Shown: positions 15,635-25,576, numbered from the stretch's first letter. The stretch is 49,495 nucleotides of DNA from Bryobacterales bacterium (GCA_028819215.1 JAPPMG010000076.1:1-49495); one strand, 5' to 3'. Made by a program: numbers and translations. Notes: a model not told the origin generated them from the letters alone.

Positions 15635-17056
15635 CTAGATGTCGTAGTAGAGCGAGAACTCGTACGGGTGCGGCCGCTGGCGCACCTCATCGACCTCGGC
15701 GGAACGCTTGTAGTCGATGTAGCTGGCGATGACCTCTTCGGTGAAGACATCATTCTGCATGAGGAACTCGTGGTCGCGCTCCAGCGCTTGCAGCGAGCCG
15801 GCCAGATCCTCCGGCAGCGCCGGCACGTTGCTGAGCTCTTCCGGAGACAGGTCGTAGATGTCCTTGTCCAGCGCCTCGCCCGGATCGATGCGGTTCTGGA
15901 TCCCGTCCAGTCCGGCCATCAGGCAGGCCGAGAACGCCAGGTACGGGTTGCACGACGGATCGGGGTAGCGCAGCTCGACGCGCTTGGTCTTGGGGCTCGC
16001 CGAATACATCGGGATGCGGCAGGCCGCCGAGCGGTTGCGCCGCGAGTAGGCCAGGCTGACGGGAGCCTCGAAGCCCGGCACCAAGCGCTTGTAGCTGTTG
16101 GTGGTCGGAGCCACGATGGCCGCCAGCGCCGGGGAGTGCTTCAGCAGGCCACCGATATAGTGCAGCGCCGTCTCGCTGAGGCCGGCGTACCCCTCGCCCG
16201 CGAAGGTCGGCTCGCCGCCCTTCCAGATCGATTGGTGCGTGTGCATGCCAGAGCCGTTGTCGTTCCACAAGGGCTTGGGCATGAAGGTGGCCGACTTGCC
16301 GTGCTGGTAGGCGACCTGGCGGACGATGTACTTGTACAGCATCATGTTGTCGGCCGACAGCACCAGCGTGTCAAAGCGCTGGTCGATCTCGCACTGGCCG
16401 CCCGTGGCGACCTCGTGGTGGTGGCACTCGATTTCGATGCCGCAGTCCATCATTACCTTGGACATCTCGGTCCGGATGTCCTGCATGTGGTCGGTCGGCG
16501 GAACCGGGAAGTAGCCTTCCTTGTAACGCGGGCGGTAGCCGAGGTTGTTCTCGGCACGGCCGGAGTTCCAGCGGCCTTCCTCGGAATCGATCTTGTAGAA
16601 GCCGAAGTTGTACGACGAGTCGTAGCTGACGTTGTCGAAGAGGAAGAACTCGGCCTCGGCGCCGAAGTACGCGGTGTCGCCGGTGCCGGTGTACTGCAAG
16701 TACTTCTCGGCCTTCTGCGCGATCCAGCGGGGGTCGCGCTCGTAGTGCTGCTTGGTGATCGGATCGAGGATGTTGCAGACGACGCAGAGCGTGGGCACTT
16801 GGTTGAACGGATCGACGAACGCCGTGTTCGGGTCGGGAACGATCAGCATGTCGGATTCGCTGATCGCCTGCCAGCCGCGGATCGACGAACCATCGAAGCC
16901 GAAGCCGTCCTCGAAGCTCTCCTCGTCCAGCATGCCGATCGGGTACGACACGTGCTGCCAAATGCCGGGAAGGTCCGCGAAGCGCAGGTCCAGAATCTCG
17001 CAATCGTTCTCTCTGGCGTATGCCATGACCTCAGCAGGGGTGCGTTTTACAGCCAT
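15635..17056 (-). CDS. glnA: glutamine synthetase type I
   Basis: This full-length GSI enzyme (473 residues) forms glutamine from glutamate, ammonia and ATP in the cytoplasm. Signatures run in order: [44 protein letters not shown] (metal and substrate), [16 protein letters not shown] (ATP/ammonia), [24 protein letters not shown], and [16 protein letters not shown]. Tyr401 in DIYDLSPEE matches the adenylylation site of GSI-beta enzymes, so control by an adenylyltransferase is likely. The start is sure: AGGAGGAA lies 5 bases before the ATG. A dyad ACTGTGA/TCACAGT (17134-17160) upstream may be an operator. No ammonium transporter or PII gene is adjacent. Confidence 0.97.
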   Translation of the reverse strand: MAVKRTPAEVMAYARENDCEILDLRFADLPGIWQHVSYPIGMLDEESFEDGFGFDGSSIRGWQAISESDMLIVPDPNTAFVDPFNQVPTLCVVCNILDPITKQHYERDPRWIAQKAEKYLQYTGTGDTAYFGAEAEFFLFDNVSYDSSYNFGFYKIDSEEGRWNSGRAENNLGYRPRYKEGYFPVPPTDHMQDIRTEMSKVMMDCGIEIECHHHEVATGGQCEIDQRFDTLVLSADNMMLYKYIVRQVAYQHGKSATFMPKPLWNDNGSGMHTHQSIWKGGEPTFAGEGYAGLSETALHYIGGLLKHSPALAAIVAPTTNSYKRLVPGFEAPVSLAYSRRNRSAACRIPMYSASPKTKRVELRYPDPSCNPYLAFSACLMAGLDGIQNRIDPGEALDKDIYDLSPEELSNVPALPEDLAGSLQALERDHEFLMQNDVFTEEVIASYIDYKRSAEVDEVRQRPHPYEFSLYYDI

Positions 17057-17133
17057 TGATTTCCTCCTATATGGCTTGTGAGGGGATCAGCACTAGGGCA
17101 CACGCCCAGGTCGGGCGCCGCCCGCTCGGTAGT

Positions 17134-17160
17134 ACTGTGAAACCGTCATCGTATCACAGT
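17134..17160. promoter_or_regulatory. dyad upstream of glnA
   Basis: ACTGTGA (17134-17140) and TCACAGT (17154-17160) are perfect complements with 13 bases between them, centred about 91 bases before the glnA ATG. The arms recall CRP/FNR half-sites, but the spacing is too wide for a normal CRP site. It may bind another dimer or be chance. Confidence 0.35.
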
Positions 17161-17225
17161 GCCGAACGGCATCACGAGCAGCACTAGGGGTGATAAGAAC
17201 TATTGATAGCGGCGGTCCAACGCCG

Positions 17226-18455
17226 TTATCGCACCAAGGCTCGCGCGTCCGGATTGTCCGGACCGAAGTGCTTGAGCATGACCAAGTTCTCGTCCGGGCT
17301 CAGGTTCGTGATCCGCACGCCCTCTCCGGCGGCTGCCGCGCTCACGAAGTACTCGTCCGCGGTGAGTTCGCCGAATCGGATCATCGCGGGGGTGTGCACG
17401 TCCCACACACCGATCTGGCCGCGCCCCTGGGTCACGATTGTGCCGTAGGCGGCCGCGTCGCGGACCGTGACGCTGCGGCCGGGATGCACTGTCAACTCCT
17501 TCGCCGAATAGTCAGAGGTCGAATAGGTCACCCAGGCCTCGCTGTAGCCGTCCTCTGCCATCTCGTCGACAGGCCGCACCGGGCATGGCTCGAAGAACCT
17601 GTGCTCCATGAAGTTGGGATCGACATTCGCGTCCCAGTCCAGCATGCCGATGATGTACTCGAGGTCTTGATGGTGCTCCGGCGGCACGTCCTTGACGAGC
17701 AGGTCCCACGGCACGTAGCGGCCTTCGACCATCGACTGGAACATCCCGAAGACGTCCGAGTTCACCTGCGGCTCGTAAGTGACGGCCGAGCCAGGCGCGT
17801 GCAGTACGCCCGCGGGAATCTGCCAGCCGGTGCCGGGCTTGAGCTTGTAGGCCTTGGAATGGTAGAGGATGCCGTTGTCACCCTCGTTCCAACGCTCCAG
17901 GCAGCGCCAGACATCGTCCTTGGTGGTCCCCGGCTCCAGGCCCATGAACGTGTACGCGAAGTTGTTCTCCTTGTAGTTGTACTGGGGAGGGAAGTAGTAC
18001 GCCTCGGGCTTGCCGCGCCGACCCACGCGGGCGGCCGCTTCCTCGTCTTGGTGCATGTGGTGCGGGATCGGGCCGAGGTTGTCGAAGAACTTGCAGAGCA
18101 CGTTCCAGCCGCCCTGGGCGCTCATCACATCGCTGCCGAGAATCTCGTCGCCGATCTCGTCGATGGCCGTCTTCAGCAGCACCTTGCGCGCGCCTGCCGC
18201 GCCGTCCGAGGCGACGATGTAGCTCAGCCCCTCGTCATCGGGGGTGCCAGGCCCGTTGTCGGCATTGGTGGTTGACGAGAACCAGCGCTCGTCGATGCCA
18301 CCGCGATGTGCGCCGAGAGCGTAAATGTCGGCGGGGTGGAGCTTGAGCCGCCCTCCCGGCATGAGGAACGACCGCGGCACCCAAGCCGGGGCCAGCCTCA
18401 GCACGCCCTCGCCACTCGACAGGGCACTTCTGAGCAGATCAACGGTGTCTGACAT
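17226..18455 (-). CDS. cupin protein, class I mannose-6-phosphate isomerase-like
   Basis: The 409-residue protein carries two cupin-like regions. The first has the metal motif IPHHMHQDEEA (histidines plus Glu); the second is near VGRSVTV-type strands and a C-terminal barrel (LTVHPGRSVTVRD; GRGQIGVWDVHTPAMIRFGELTADEYFVSA). WQIPAGVLHAPGS resembles the third cupin segment of phosphomannose isomerases. The substrate is uncertain and sugar-phosphate isomerisation is only a guess. The start at 18455 (MSDTVDL) is chosen because TATCAT lies exactly 7 bases upstream; the MASM start at 18464 would overlap that element. No Shine-Dalgarno is present. Confidence 0.65.
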   Translation of the reverse strand: MSDTVDLLRSALSSGEGVLRLAPAWVPRSFLMPGGRLKLHPADIYALGAHRGGIDERWFSSTTNADNGPGTPDDEGLSYIVASDGAAGARKVLLKTAIDEIGDEILGSDVMSAQGGWNVLCKFFDNLGPIPHHMHQDEEAAARVGRRGKPEAYYFPPQYNYKENNFAYTFMGLEPGTTKDDVWRCLERWNEGDNGILYHSKAYKLKPGTGWQIPAGVLHAPGSAVTYEPQVNSDVFGMFQSMVEGRYVPWDLLVKDVPPEHHQDLEYIIGMLDWDANVDPNFMEHRFFEPCPVRPVDEMAEDGYSEAWVTYSTSDYSAKELTVHPGRSVTVRDAAAYGTIVTQGRGQIGVWDVHTPAMIRFGELTADEYFVSAAAAGEGVRITNLSPDENLVMLKHFGPDNPDARALVR

Positions 18456-18462
18456 GCTGGCC

Positions 18463-18468
18463 ATGATA
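18463..18468 (-). promoter_or_regulatory. leaderless-type -10 of the cupin gene
   Basis: On the minus strand TATCAT ends 7 bases before the ATG at 18455. This matches the TANNNT-N7-start arrangement repeated at other genes here. Confidence 0.5.
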
Positions 18469-18626
18469 GCGAACGCTGCCTGGCAGCCCTGCCAGCACAA
18501 CCCTCGGACGGAATTCGATTGGCTAGGGCGTCACAGCAAGCCTGTACAGAAGGCGACCGGTGAGGAACGATATGGCAGAGTGAGCATCTCTATTGATTGT
18601 TGTATATTGTATTTTAGAAAGTTAAT

Positions 18627-19796
18627 ATGCAACATAATATTCCACGGCCTGCCTTGCTCACATCGACCATGCAGGGGCTCTCCGAAGCGCCGGTCGTGGC
18701 CTTGCTGGGCGCCCGGCAAGTCGGCAAGACTACCTTGGCGAGGCTCGTCGCCTCGGAGTGGAGCGGGCCGGCAACGGCCTTTGATCTGGAGGATGTCGCT
18801 GCGCGCCAAGCGCTGTCCGCAACACCCGACAGGTTATTGCGACGCAAGGAGGGGCTCGTGGTCCTCGATGAGGTGCAGCGACTGCCCCGCCTGTTCGAAG
18901 TACTGCGCCCGATTTGCGACAGCCCTGAACGCAAGGCGGTGTTCCTCCTGCTAGGCAGCGCGTCCTGGGACTTGGTCAAGGATATCTCCGAGACGCTCGC
19001 CGGCAGGGTCCAACTACTCGATGTAGCTGGCTTCTCGCTGACCGAAGTCGGGGCAAGCAATCAGGACACGCTCTGGATGCATGGCGGCTTTCCCCGCGCT
19101 TTTCTCGCCCAGTCGGCGACAGCCTGGGCTCGCTGGATGCAGTCATTCACGCGCACTTTCTTGGAGCGGGACATCCCAATGCTATCCCCGCGGGTCTCGC
19201 CCGAGGCAGTCGGCCGCTGCTGGCGCATGCTTGCCCACTATCACGGCCAGGTCTGGAACGCCTCGGCGCTTGGGCAGTCCATGGATGTCAGCGTCACCGC
19301 CGTCAACAAGTATCGCGACCTGTTGTCGGGAGCATTCATGATCCGTACACTGCCGCCTTGGTTCGAGAACCTTGGCAAGCGCCTCGTTAAGTCGCCGAAG
19401 GTCTTCTTGCGGGACAGCGGCGTGCTGCACTTCCTGCTGGGCTTGGAGGAATCGCAGGATCTCCCGATGCATCCATGCTACGGCGCAAGCTGGGAAGGCT
19501 TTTGTCTGGAGCAGACCCTCATCGCCCACGGCCAGCGCGAGGCTTACTTCTACCGGACTCAGCGCGGCGCTGAGCTGGATCTGATGCTCGTCAGGCGGGG
19601 ACGCCGTTGGGGCTTCGAATTCAAATGCACGGATGCCCCGCGAACGACCAAGTCAATGCACATCGCGATTGCGGACTTGGGTCTTGAGCACCTCTGGGTC
19701 GTCTATCCCGGAAGCCTCGAGTACCCTCTGGGCGAGAGGATCACCGCCCTGCCCCTGGGCAGCGTCCACGAGCTACACCTGCACTCCCCGTCTTGA
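18627..19796 (+). CDS. AAA-family ATPase with DUF4143 (COG1373 type)
   Basis: The 389-residue protein has Walker A GARQVGKTT (residues 28-36), Walker B LVVLDEVQRLP (about 75-85), and a sensor-like FLLLGSASWDL. The DUF4143 C-terminal half includes LLSGAFMIRTLPPWFENLGKRLVKSPKVFLRDSGVLHFLLG and a nuclease-like end (YFYRTQRGAELDLMLVRRGRRWGFEFKC, where ELD and EFK resemble the PD-(D/E)XK core). These ATPases are common in free-living bacteria but have no settled function. The upstream 60 bases are strongly AT-rich (TATATT, TATTTT), unlike the gene, which suggests a separate promoter and possible horizontal origin. There is no clear Shine-Dalgarno. Confidence 0.85.
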   Translation: MQHNIPRPALLTSTMQGLSEAPVVALLGARQVGKTTLARLVASEWSGPATAFDLEDVAARQALSATPDRLLRRKEGLVVLDEVQRLPRLFEVLRPICDSPERKAVFLLLGSASWDLVKDISETLAGRVQLLDVAGFSLTEVGASNQDTLWMHGGFPRAFLAQSATAWARWMQSFTRTFLERDIPMLSPRVSPEAVGRCWRMLAHYHGQVWNASALGQSMDVSVTAVNKYRDLLSGAFMIRTLPPWFENLGKRLVKSPKVFLRDSGVLHFLLGLEESQDLPMHPCYGASWEGFCLEQTLIAHGQREAYFYRTQRGAELDLMLVRRGRRWGFEFKCTDAPRTTKSMHIAIADLGLEHLWVVYPGSLEYPLGERITALPLGSVHELHLHSPS

Positions 19797-20086
19797 GGCA
19801 GCTCCCGCAGATTGGCTAGGTGAGCTTCCGCCATGCCGGTCCGGCTCTGAAGCAAGCGATCAGGATGGCGTGACATCAATCGAGACTTGGTCAGAGGGTC
19901 GATTGCAGTGCCGCATTCGTCCACCCTCCCGATTCCCGACCGGCTGGAGCGCCGCAACGCGCCGTTCCAAGTGCGCGCATCTCCGTCCTTACCATGCGTC
20001 GGCTACCATGAGGGTGCAAGCGCCGCACCGAACCGGGCCGGGATTAGAAACCGTACTCCGGGTGCTTGGTGGGCTGCTCAGCGCGG

Positions 20087-20171
20087 GCGAACGTGGCGGA
20101 ATTGGTAGACGCGCTAGATTTAGGTTCTAGTGGGGCAACCCGTGGGAGTTCGAGTCTCCCCGTTCGCACCA
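20087..20171 (+). tRNA. tRNA-Leu (anticodon TAG)
   Basis: The 85-base type II tRNA has acceptor strands GCGAACG and CGTTCGC, anticodon loop TTTAGGT between CTAGA/TCTAG, a long variable arm (GTGGGGCAACCCGT region), T-loop GTTCGAGTC and an encoded CCA. It reads CUN codons. The 290 bases before it (19797-20086) hold no gene I can support, nor do the 150 bases after it. Confidence 0.95.
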
Positions 20172-20321
20172 TCGCGGTCCTTCAGAGCCCGAGCTAGGAG
20201 CGAGATCGGCCTACCGCGATTGCCCTCGACCGCAGAGCCTGCAGCAGGCTCGCGGCGACTTCACTGGCGGCCAACTCGGCAAGGGCTCGAGGCTGCCGCA
20301 TGAGGCGCAGCACTCGTTAGC

Positions 20322-21434
20322 CTATTCCGCCGACAGCACCCGATCCAAATCCGCGGCCTGATCGACTTCCGCACCATAGAGCCTCGGATAGAGCTGCACC
20401 ATTTCAAGGGGCCTTCGCTCGGTTACGCCTAGCACCGTCCAATCCGCCTTCCCGCTCGCCGCCTGGAGTTCGCTCCAAGCCAGCTTGCTGTCGCCGTTGG
20501 CATCGGCACGCGCGATGCGCACGCCTAGCTGCATCGCCCGTAGCCGCCGTGCCGGATCTCGTGCCGCTCTTTCGGCGATCTCGTCCAGTGTGATCACTCC
20601 GTTGCGGTCGAAGTCCTCGCGCTCAAAGTGGCCGCGGGCGTGCCCGTCTAGACCGTCTGCGTCGACCTCACGTCCCGTCGAGGGCTGGGACAGACCGTAC
20701 TCTCGCGCCGAGATCTCGCCATCCTGATTCACGTCCAGACTCACGCGCGTATCCATCGCTTCTTCGATTTCGGCCTCGATTGCGGCCCTGGCCTCCTGGG
20801 CTGTCAACGTGCGATCACCATTCGCGTCCAGCGCAGCCAAGAATTCGATATCACTTGACTGGCCTCCACCGCCGCGGCCTCCTCCAGCGCTACCGCCGGA
20901 ACCGCGACCGCCGGAACCGCGGGCGCCGCCACCTCGGCCGCCGCGACGAGCCGCTAGCTCGGCCCATGCCTTCTGGAACTCCTCCAACGTCACCTCGCCG
21001 TCTTGGAAATACTGCGTGCCTCTCACGAACGGACCCGCCTCGTCTTCGCGCAAGATGCCGTCCCCGTCCGCATCGGCCCGCTCGAACAGGTCGAATGGAT
21101 CGGCGCCGCCGCCACGCCCTCGCCGGATGGGCTGGGCTTGGCCGTAACCGAACGCCTTCAACGTCTGGATCATGGCCGCCACGTCCACTTCGCCGTCTAG
21201 GTCGTCGTCCATGGCTCGGAAGCCCTTCATGAACTCCTCGGCCAACGTATCGACGATCTGATTCGAGACGCTGTCGGCCTTGGGGGTTGCCATCAACGGT
21301 CCGACACCGATGACTGTCAGACAAACAGCAGCAACGCAAAGGCGCAGGGTTGTCGCAGCAGTGGCCCGCAAGCGAGTGCGATCACTCGGGCCCGAAAGCG
21401 CGAATCCATTTTTATAGAAATAGGAATGCAACAT
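20322..21434 (-). CDS. secreted EF-hand calcium-binding protein with glycine-rich linker
   Basis: After a hydrophobic export segment (LRLCVAAVCLTVIGVGPLMA) the protein has about six EF-hand loops: DDDLDGEVDVAA, DADGDGILREDE, DANGDRTLTAQE, DVNQDGEISARE, DFDRNGVITLDE and DANGDSKLAWSE. A Gly/Arg/Ser-rich linker of about 35 residues separates the first two from the rest. It probably binds calcium outside the cytoplasm; the role is unknown. The ATG at 21434 is chosen over the TTG at 21443 because TATGAT (21443-21448) sits 8 bases before it. No catalytic domain is present. Confidence 0.8.
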   Translation of the reverse strand: MLHSYFYKNGFALSGPSDRTRLRATAATTLRLCVAAVCLTVIGVGPLMATPKADSVSNQIVDTLAEEFMKGFRAMDDDLDGEVDVAAMIQTLKAFGYGQAQPIRRGRGGGADPFDLFERADADGDGILREDEAGPFVRGTQYFQDGEVTLEEFQKAWAELAARRGGRGGGARGSGGRGSGGSAGGGRGGGGQSSDIEFLAALDANGDRTLTAQEARAAIEAEIEEAMDTRVSLDVNQDGEISAREYGLSQPSTGREVDADGLDGHARGHFEREDFDRNGVITLDEIAERAARDPARRLRAMQLGVRIARADANGDSKLAWSELQAASGKADWTVLGVTERRPLEMVQLYPRLYGAEVDQAADLDRVLSAE

Positions 21435-21663
21435 AGAACCCAATCATATCAAGAAGATAGTTCTGTTTTGCAACTTATTTGCATTTTGTGGGAGTCTTTC
21501 CTCGACCATTCACACGGCTCTCCATACAGGCCGGTTGCTGGCTCGCCGCGGGCTAGCGCCAGGGTACTTGGCAGCTCGCCCCCCGATGGGACAACGCGGA
21601 AGGCGCATCAATGGCGCGAACGCCGGCAAGACTCCGACGAAGGGTTGAACCCGGGCCGCGCGC

Positions 21664-22998
21664 CTAGGCCAAGATTTCGTCCAATCCGCCTGTGCTGTCG
21701 GCAAACGAATCGACGGGCGCGCCGAGCCGGTCTAGCAGCGTCACGTATAGGTTTGCAAGCGGGACCTCAGCCCCGAACTTGCGGAAGCTGCCGTGGGCCA
21801 GTCCCATGTCGCTGCCGCCCGCGAGCAGCAGCGGGTAGTTCAGGTTGACGTGCGTCTGGCAGTTGCTGCTGCCGTAGAACACCACGGTGCTATCCAACAG
21901 CGTGCCGTCCCCCTCCGGTGTCTCGCGCAGCCTGCCGATGAAGTAAGCGAGTTGCTCGGTCAGGAACAGGTCCCACTGGCCGAGCGGCTCGGCGCCCGCG
22001 TCGTTCTTGCGGGCACCGTGCGCCAAGCTGTGCATGTGGTCGGCAAGGCCCAATAGCTGCGGGAACTTGCCGGCGATCGAGGTGGCCCCGTTCATGTTGC
22101 CGATCTGGTACGTCGCGATGCGCGTGGAGTCCGTCTGGAACGCCAAGTAGACCAAGTCGTACATCGTCTTGATCAACTCACCCGGAGTCGTGTCGTCCGC
22201 CTCCAGATGCAGGCCGGTGGCGTAAACGCGAGGCTTCGGCACTTCGAGCCACTGCTGCGATTTCTCGACGCGGCGCTCGATCTGGCGAACCGATTCCAAG
22301 TACTCGTCCAGCTTCACGCGGTCGTGGCTGCCGAGCCGGCCGCGCACGGAAGCGGAATGCTCCATGACGAGGTCGAGCATGCTCCGCGAGCTGTCCAGGC
22401 TCTGGCGCTGCGCCTCGAGCGACCTAGGATCGACTCCGAACAGGCGATTGAACACCTGCTTCGGCTTGTTCTCGGCAGGCACCGGCTGGCCTGTGCGGCT
22501 GAACGAGAGAGTGCTCGAGCGGGTCGGCTCGCCAACCCCGCCATCGCTGGAAAGCACCAGCGACGGGTACCGCGTGCGATCCCCGTACCGCATGGCCGCG
22601 ATCTGATCGACCGAGACCGTGTTTTCCAAGTGGCCCTCTTTGAGCTCTGCCCCGGTGAGCCAGGTGTCCGCGGTGTCGTGACCGCCCATGTTGCGACCCT
22701 TGGGATGCGACAGGCCGCCCAAGATCGTCAGCTCGGAGCGAAGCGGCTCCAACGGGGCCAAGCTCTTGTTCAGGCGGAAGTCTTTGCCGTCTCCAGTCGG
22801 AAACCAATTCCACTCAGCCGCCTCGCTGTCAAGAGCGCGGTCGACGATTCCGTAAGGGAAATAGCCCGCAAAGAAGCGCCTGGGCCGTCCGGCGGGCCTG
22901 CCGTCGGCGGCCATGCACTCCAAGACGGGAAGCGCAAGCGAGACTCCCGCGCCGTGGAGGAACGTGCGCCGGTCCAAGTGCCAAGACTTGCGCGCCAT
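21664..22998 (-). CDS. DUF1552 family protein, Tat-exported
   Basis: The product starts MARKSWHLDRRTFLHGAGVSLALPVLE, a twin-arginine signal (DRRTFL). It continues with DUF1552 features: FFAGYFPYGIVD, NKSLAPLEPLRSELTILGGLSHPKG, GHDTADTWLTG and DSTVVFYGSSN, the last also found in related sulfatase-like DUF1501 proteins. The family occurs in Planctomycetes, Acidobacteriota and Verrucomicrobia beside DUF1592 cytochrome proteins; its chemistry is unknown. It lies 14 bases downstream of the DUF1592 gene and is surely in the same operon. The start at 22998 is preferred over 23055, which lacks the signal at its N-terminus. Confidence 0.85.
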   Translation of the reverse strand: MARKSWHLDRRTFLHGAGVSLALPVLECMAADGRPAGRPRRFFAGYFPYGIVDRALDSEAAEWNWFPTGDGKDFRLNKSLAPLEPLRSELTILGGLSHPKGRNMGGHDTADTWLTGAELKEGHLENTVSVDQIAAMRYGDRTRYPSLVLSSDGGVGEPTRSSTLSFSRTGQPVPAENKPKQVFNRLFGVDPRSLEAQRQSLDSSRSMLDLVMEHSASVRGRLGSHDRVKLDEYLESVRQIERRVEKSQQWLEVPKPRVYATGLHLEADDTTPGELIKTMYDLVYLAFQTDSTRIATYQIGNMNGATSIAGKFPQLLGLADHMHSLAHGARKNDAGAEPLGQWDLFLTEQLAYFIGRLRETPEGDGTLLDSTVVFYGSSNCQTHVNLNYPLLLAGGSDMGLAHGSFRKFGAEVPLANLYVTLLDRLGAPVDSFADSTGGLDEILA

Positions 22999-23012
22999 GG
23001 TTGCCTTGCAGG

Positions 23013-25406
23013 TCAGCGGCTCAGGAACGAGTCGCTGGTCACAATGATTGTACAAAGATCCCTCAGACGATAGTCCGCTTTTTCGAAGGCCTTCGTCATC
23101 TCGTCCACGGAAGACTGGTCCGCCGCGACCAGGCTGCGACCCAAGGCGTAGGCCAGCAGCTTCGCCGTCAAGGCGCGGGCAAAGACGCCGCGCTGGCTGT
23201 CCAGCATATAGTCCGCGAGCGCTTCGGCACCATCCACGCGCTGTCCATCGGGCAGCACGGCAGAGGCGTCCACCGCGTGTTCCACCGCTTCGTCACCCGA
23301 GCGCCGCAGCACGCTCGAGCGCCTGAGCCCGACAGCATCGAACTCCTCCAGCGTGACTCCCCACGGATCGATCCCGCTGTGGCAATGGGCGCAGGCCGCG
23401 TTGTCCTGATGGAGTTCCAGCTGCCGCTTCAGTGGCAGCAGGGTGGCGTCGACATCGCCGCTGGCTAGGTTTGGCACGGACGGTGGCGGCGAAGCGGGCG
23501 GATCGCCCAGCAGGGCCGTGCGAATCCACACGCCCCGCTCGACCGGGTGGGAATCCTCGCCCGTGGAATTGGCCAGCAGGATGCTGGCATGGGCCGCCAC
23601 GCCGCCGGGACGCCCGGCCCCGGTCAGGGGAACGCGCTCGAATGCCCCGCCCCGCGGCCCCGCGATGCCGTAATGGCGCGCCATCCTGTGGTTGAGTACC
23701 GAGAAGTCGGAGCGCAGGAAGTTGAGCGCGCTCAGGTTCTCCCGCAACAGGTGAGCGAAGAAATGCTGCGTCTCGCGCCGCATGTCCTGCTTGAGCGAGG
23801 GATCGAAATCCGGGTAATAGTTCGGGTTGATCGCCACGCGATGCACTCCCGCCAGGTCCAGCCACTGGTCGCTGAACTGCTCGACGAGCGCCCACGAGCG
23901 GGAGTCGGCGAGCAGGCGCTCGGCTTCGGCCCGCAGGGTGCCGGGCTCTGCAAGCCTGCCTCGGTCTGCGAGTTCCATCAAGCGCTGGTCCGGCATCGTG
24001 CCCCACAGGAAATACGACAGCCTCGACGCCAGCTCGTGGTCGTCGACGAGGCGGTGCTCGCCATCTTGCCGTTCGATCCTGTACAGGAAGTCCGGCGAGA
24101 CGAGCACCATGGCCAGCGTTCCCCGCAGGGCCCGCTCGAAGCTCGCGACTCGCGGCCGGACCTTGCCGAAGAACCGCAGCATCGGGGCGACGTCAGCGTC
24201 GTCAACCGGCCGGCGGTAAGCGCGACGCATGAAGCGGCGCAGCACCGAGGCAGCGCTTGTGGCCTCGTCCTTTCGCGCCGACGGTGTATCCCCAACCAGT
24301 CGGCGGTGATGCTCGGGCGGCCAGGCCGCGTATACGGGCGCTTTGAACTCCAGCGCTTCGACGACGATGGCGGGGAACTCGGGATCGACCGGCCAGACCA
24401 TCTTCTGCTTGATCTTGCCGTCCTCCTCGAAGTCGACCTTCTCGCCAAGCGGAGCGGGCTTGCCGTCTGAATAGGTGTTGCTCACCCAGACCAGCATTCC
24501 CGGGTACTTGCTCTGCGCTCGGCTCTGAATCGGGAACTCTTCGATGCGCCCGCGGAACTCAAAGGTCCGGGCCGGGCCGTCCGGAACATCGACCTCCGCC
24601 ACGTCGCGAGAGGGCGTTTGCGTGTCAGCGCGGTAGCCCAGCCTCACGTGCATGCGCGGATGCGGAGCGCCGGGCGGCGCCTCGCTTCGCGCGCGGATCC
24701 GCAGGACGAACTCTCCCTCGTCAGGAAATTCCGGGATGCGCGCCACGAACGTGCCGGTGCGACCCAAGCGGTTCGACCAATGCAGGGTCTTCAGCTTGTC
24801 CACCACGGTTTCGACGGCGCGGTGTTCGAAAACGGGCGGGGCCGGACCCTCGACGATCGCGCGTGCGAGCCCGTTCTGCGCCGCGCCAAGGTAGTGCTCG
24901 AGTTGTAGGGCGGACATCCGCAGCGACGCGCCATTGTTCGTGAATCCGTCCGGACTGACCTCGTCAGGCGGCAGGTTCTTGACGAAATCGATGTCAAGGC
25001 CCAGCAAGTCCCGCATGGTGTTCTGGTACTCGCTGCGGTTCAAGCGGCGCATGACTACCCGTCCCGGCGCGGCAGAAGCAAGGTCGTCGCTCAGCGTTGC
25101 GTCGAGCCAGCCCAGCAGGGCCGTTCGATCTGAAGACGACAGCTGTGGCGCTTCCTTGGGCGGCATTTGGCCCCGATTCAGCGCGTTGCGCACGTCGTGC
25201 CAAGTCTCCGCGGCCCGGCGATCACCGGTTGTGTCCGCCGAGAGGTTGTCCAGGCGGACATTGGCGTTCTGCACTTGTGCGCCGTGGCAGGCCACGCAAT
25301 GGCGCTCGAGAATCGCCGACACGGAAGCGTCGACTGCGGCGCGCAGAGATCCAGCAGCCGCTAGCGTGGCGGCCGCAAATGCGCAGGCGAGTACATGTCG
25401 GCGCAT
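23013..25406 (-). CDS. planctomycete-type cytochrome c with DUF1587/1592/1588/1585 domains
   Basis: The 797-residue protein has a signal peptide (to about residue 23), an N-terminal c-type heme motif CVACH (LERHCVACHGAQVQNANVRLDNL), then DUF1587 (RRLNRSEYQNTMRDLLGLD), a carbohydrate-module-like beta region (about 230-340), DUF1592 (RRFMRRAYRRPV; DFLYRIERQDGEHRLVDDHELASRLSYFLWGTMPD), DUF1588 (RPGGVAAHASILLANSTGEDSHPVERGVWI) and DUF1585 (tail, with a second CAHCH in ACAHCHSGIDPWG). These are presumed periplasmic redox proteins of unknown substrate. It leads the operon with the DUF1552 gene. Confidence 0.88.
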   Translation of the reverse strand: MRRHVLACAFAAATLAAAGSLRAAVDASVSAILERHCVACHGAQVQNANVRLDNLSADTTGDRRAAETWHDVRNALNRGQMPPKEAPQLSSSDRTALLGWLDATLSDDLASAAPGRVVMRRLNRSEYQNTMRDLLGLDIDFVKNLPPDEVSPDGFTNNGASLRMSALQLEHYLGAAQNGLARAIVEGPAPPVFEHRAVETVVDKLKTLHWSNRLGRTGTFVARIPEFPDEGEFVLRIRARSEAPPGAPHPRMHVRLGYRADTQTPSRDVAEVDVPDGPARTFEFRGRIEEFPIQSRAQSKYPGMLVWVSNTYSDGKPAPLGEKVDFEEDGKIKQKMVWPVDPEFPAIVVEALEFKAPVYAAWPPEHHRRLVGDTPSARKDEATSAASVLRRFMRRAYRRPVDDADVAPMLRFFGKVRPRVASFERALRGTLAMVLVSPDFLYRIERQDGEHRLVDDHELASRLSYFLWGTMPDQRLMELADRGRLAEPGTLRAEAERLLADSRSWALVEQFSDQWLDLAGVHRVAINPNYYPDFDPSLKQDMRRETQHFFAHLLRENLSALNFLRSDFSVLNHRMARHYGIAGPRGGAFERVPLTGAGRPGGVAAHASILLANSTGEDSHPVERGVWIRTALLGDPPASPPPSVPNLASGDVDATLLPLKRQLELHQDNAACAHCHSGIDPWGVTLEEFDAVGLRRSSVLRRSGDEAVEHAVDASAVLPDGQRVDGAEALADYMLDSQRGVFARALTAKLLAYALGRSLVAADQSSVDEMTKAFEKADYRLRDLCTIIVTSDSFLSR

Positions 25407-25576
25407 AGGACGCGTATTGCAGCCGATCGGGCAAACCGCCCGAGCTCAGACCTAGTTTAGCCCTCGTCGGCCCTGTCGCGGAGCACTCAACCGTTTGGAA
25501 AGGTCCTATCGACCAGGCCCGACCTTGCCTAAAATATGGGGTTAGATCTGCCTCCGAGGCGGAACGAGGTGAATTC

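Noticed and set aside
15587..17059. 490-residue plus-strand ORF opposite glnA
   Set aside because: It is a codon-bias shadow of glutamine synthetase with no signature of its own.
17134..17160. CRP/FNR site upstream of glnA
   Set aside because: The half-sites resemble it, but the 13-base spacing is too wide for either regulator.
18615..21440. Shared word ATGCAACATA at 18627 and 21426
   Set aside because: The words sit in unrelated contexts (start of the ATPase gene; leader of the EF-hand gene), and the flanks do not align, so chance is likely.
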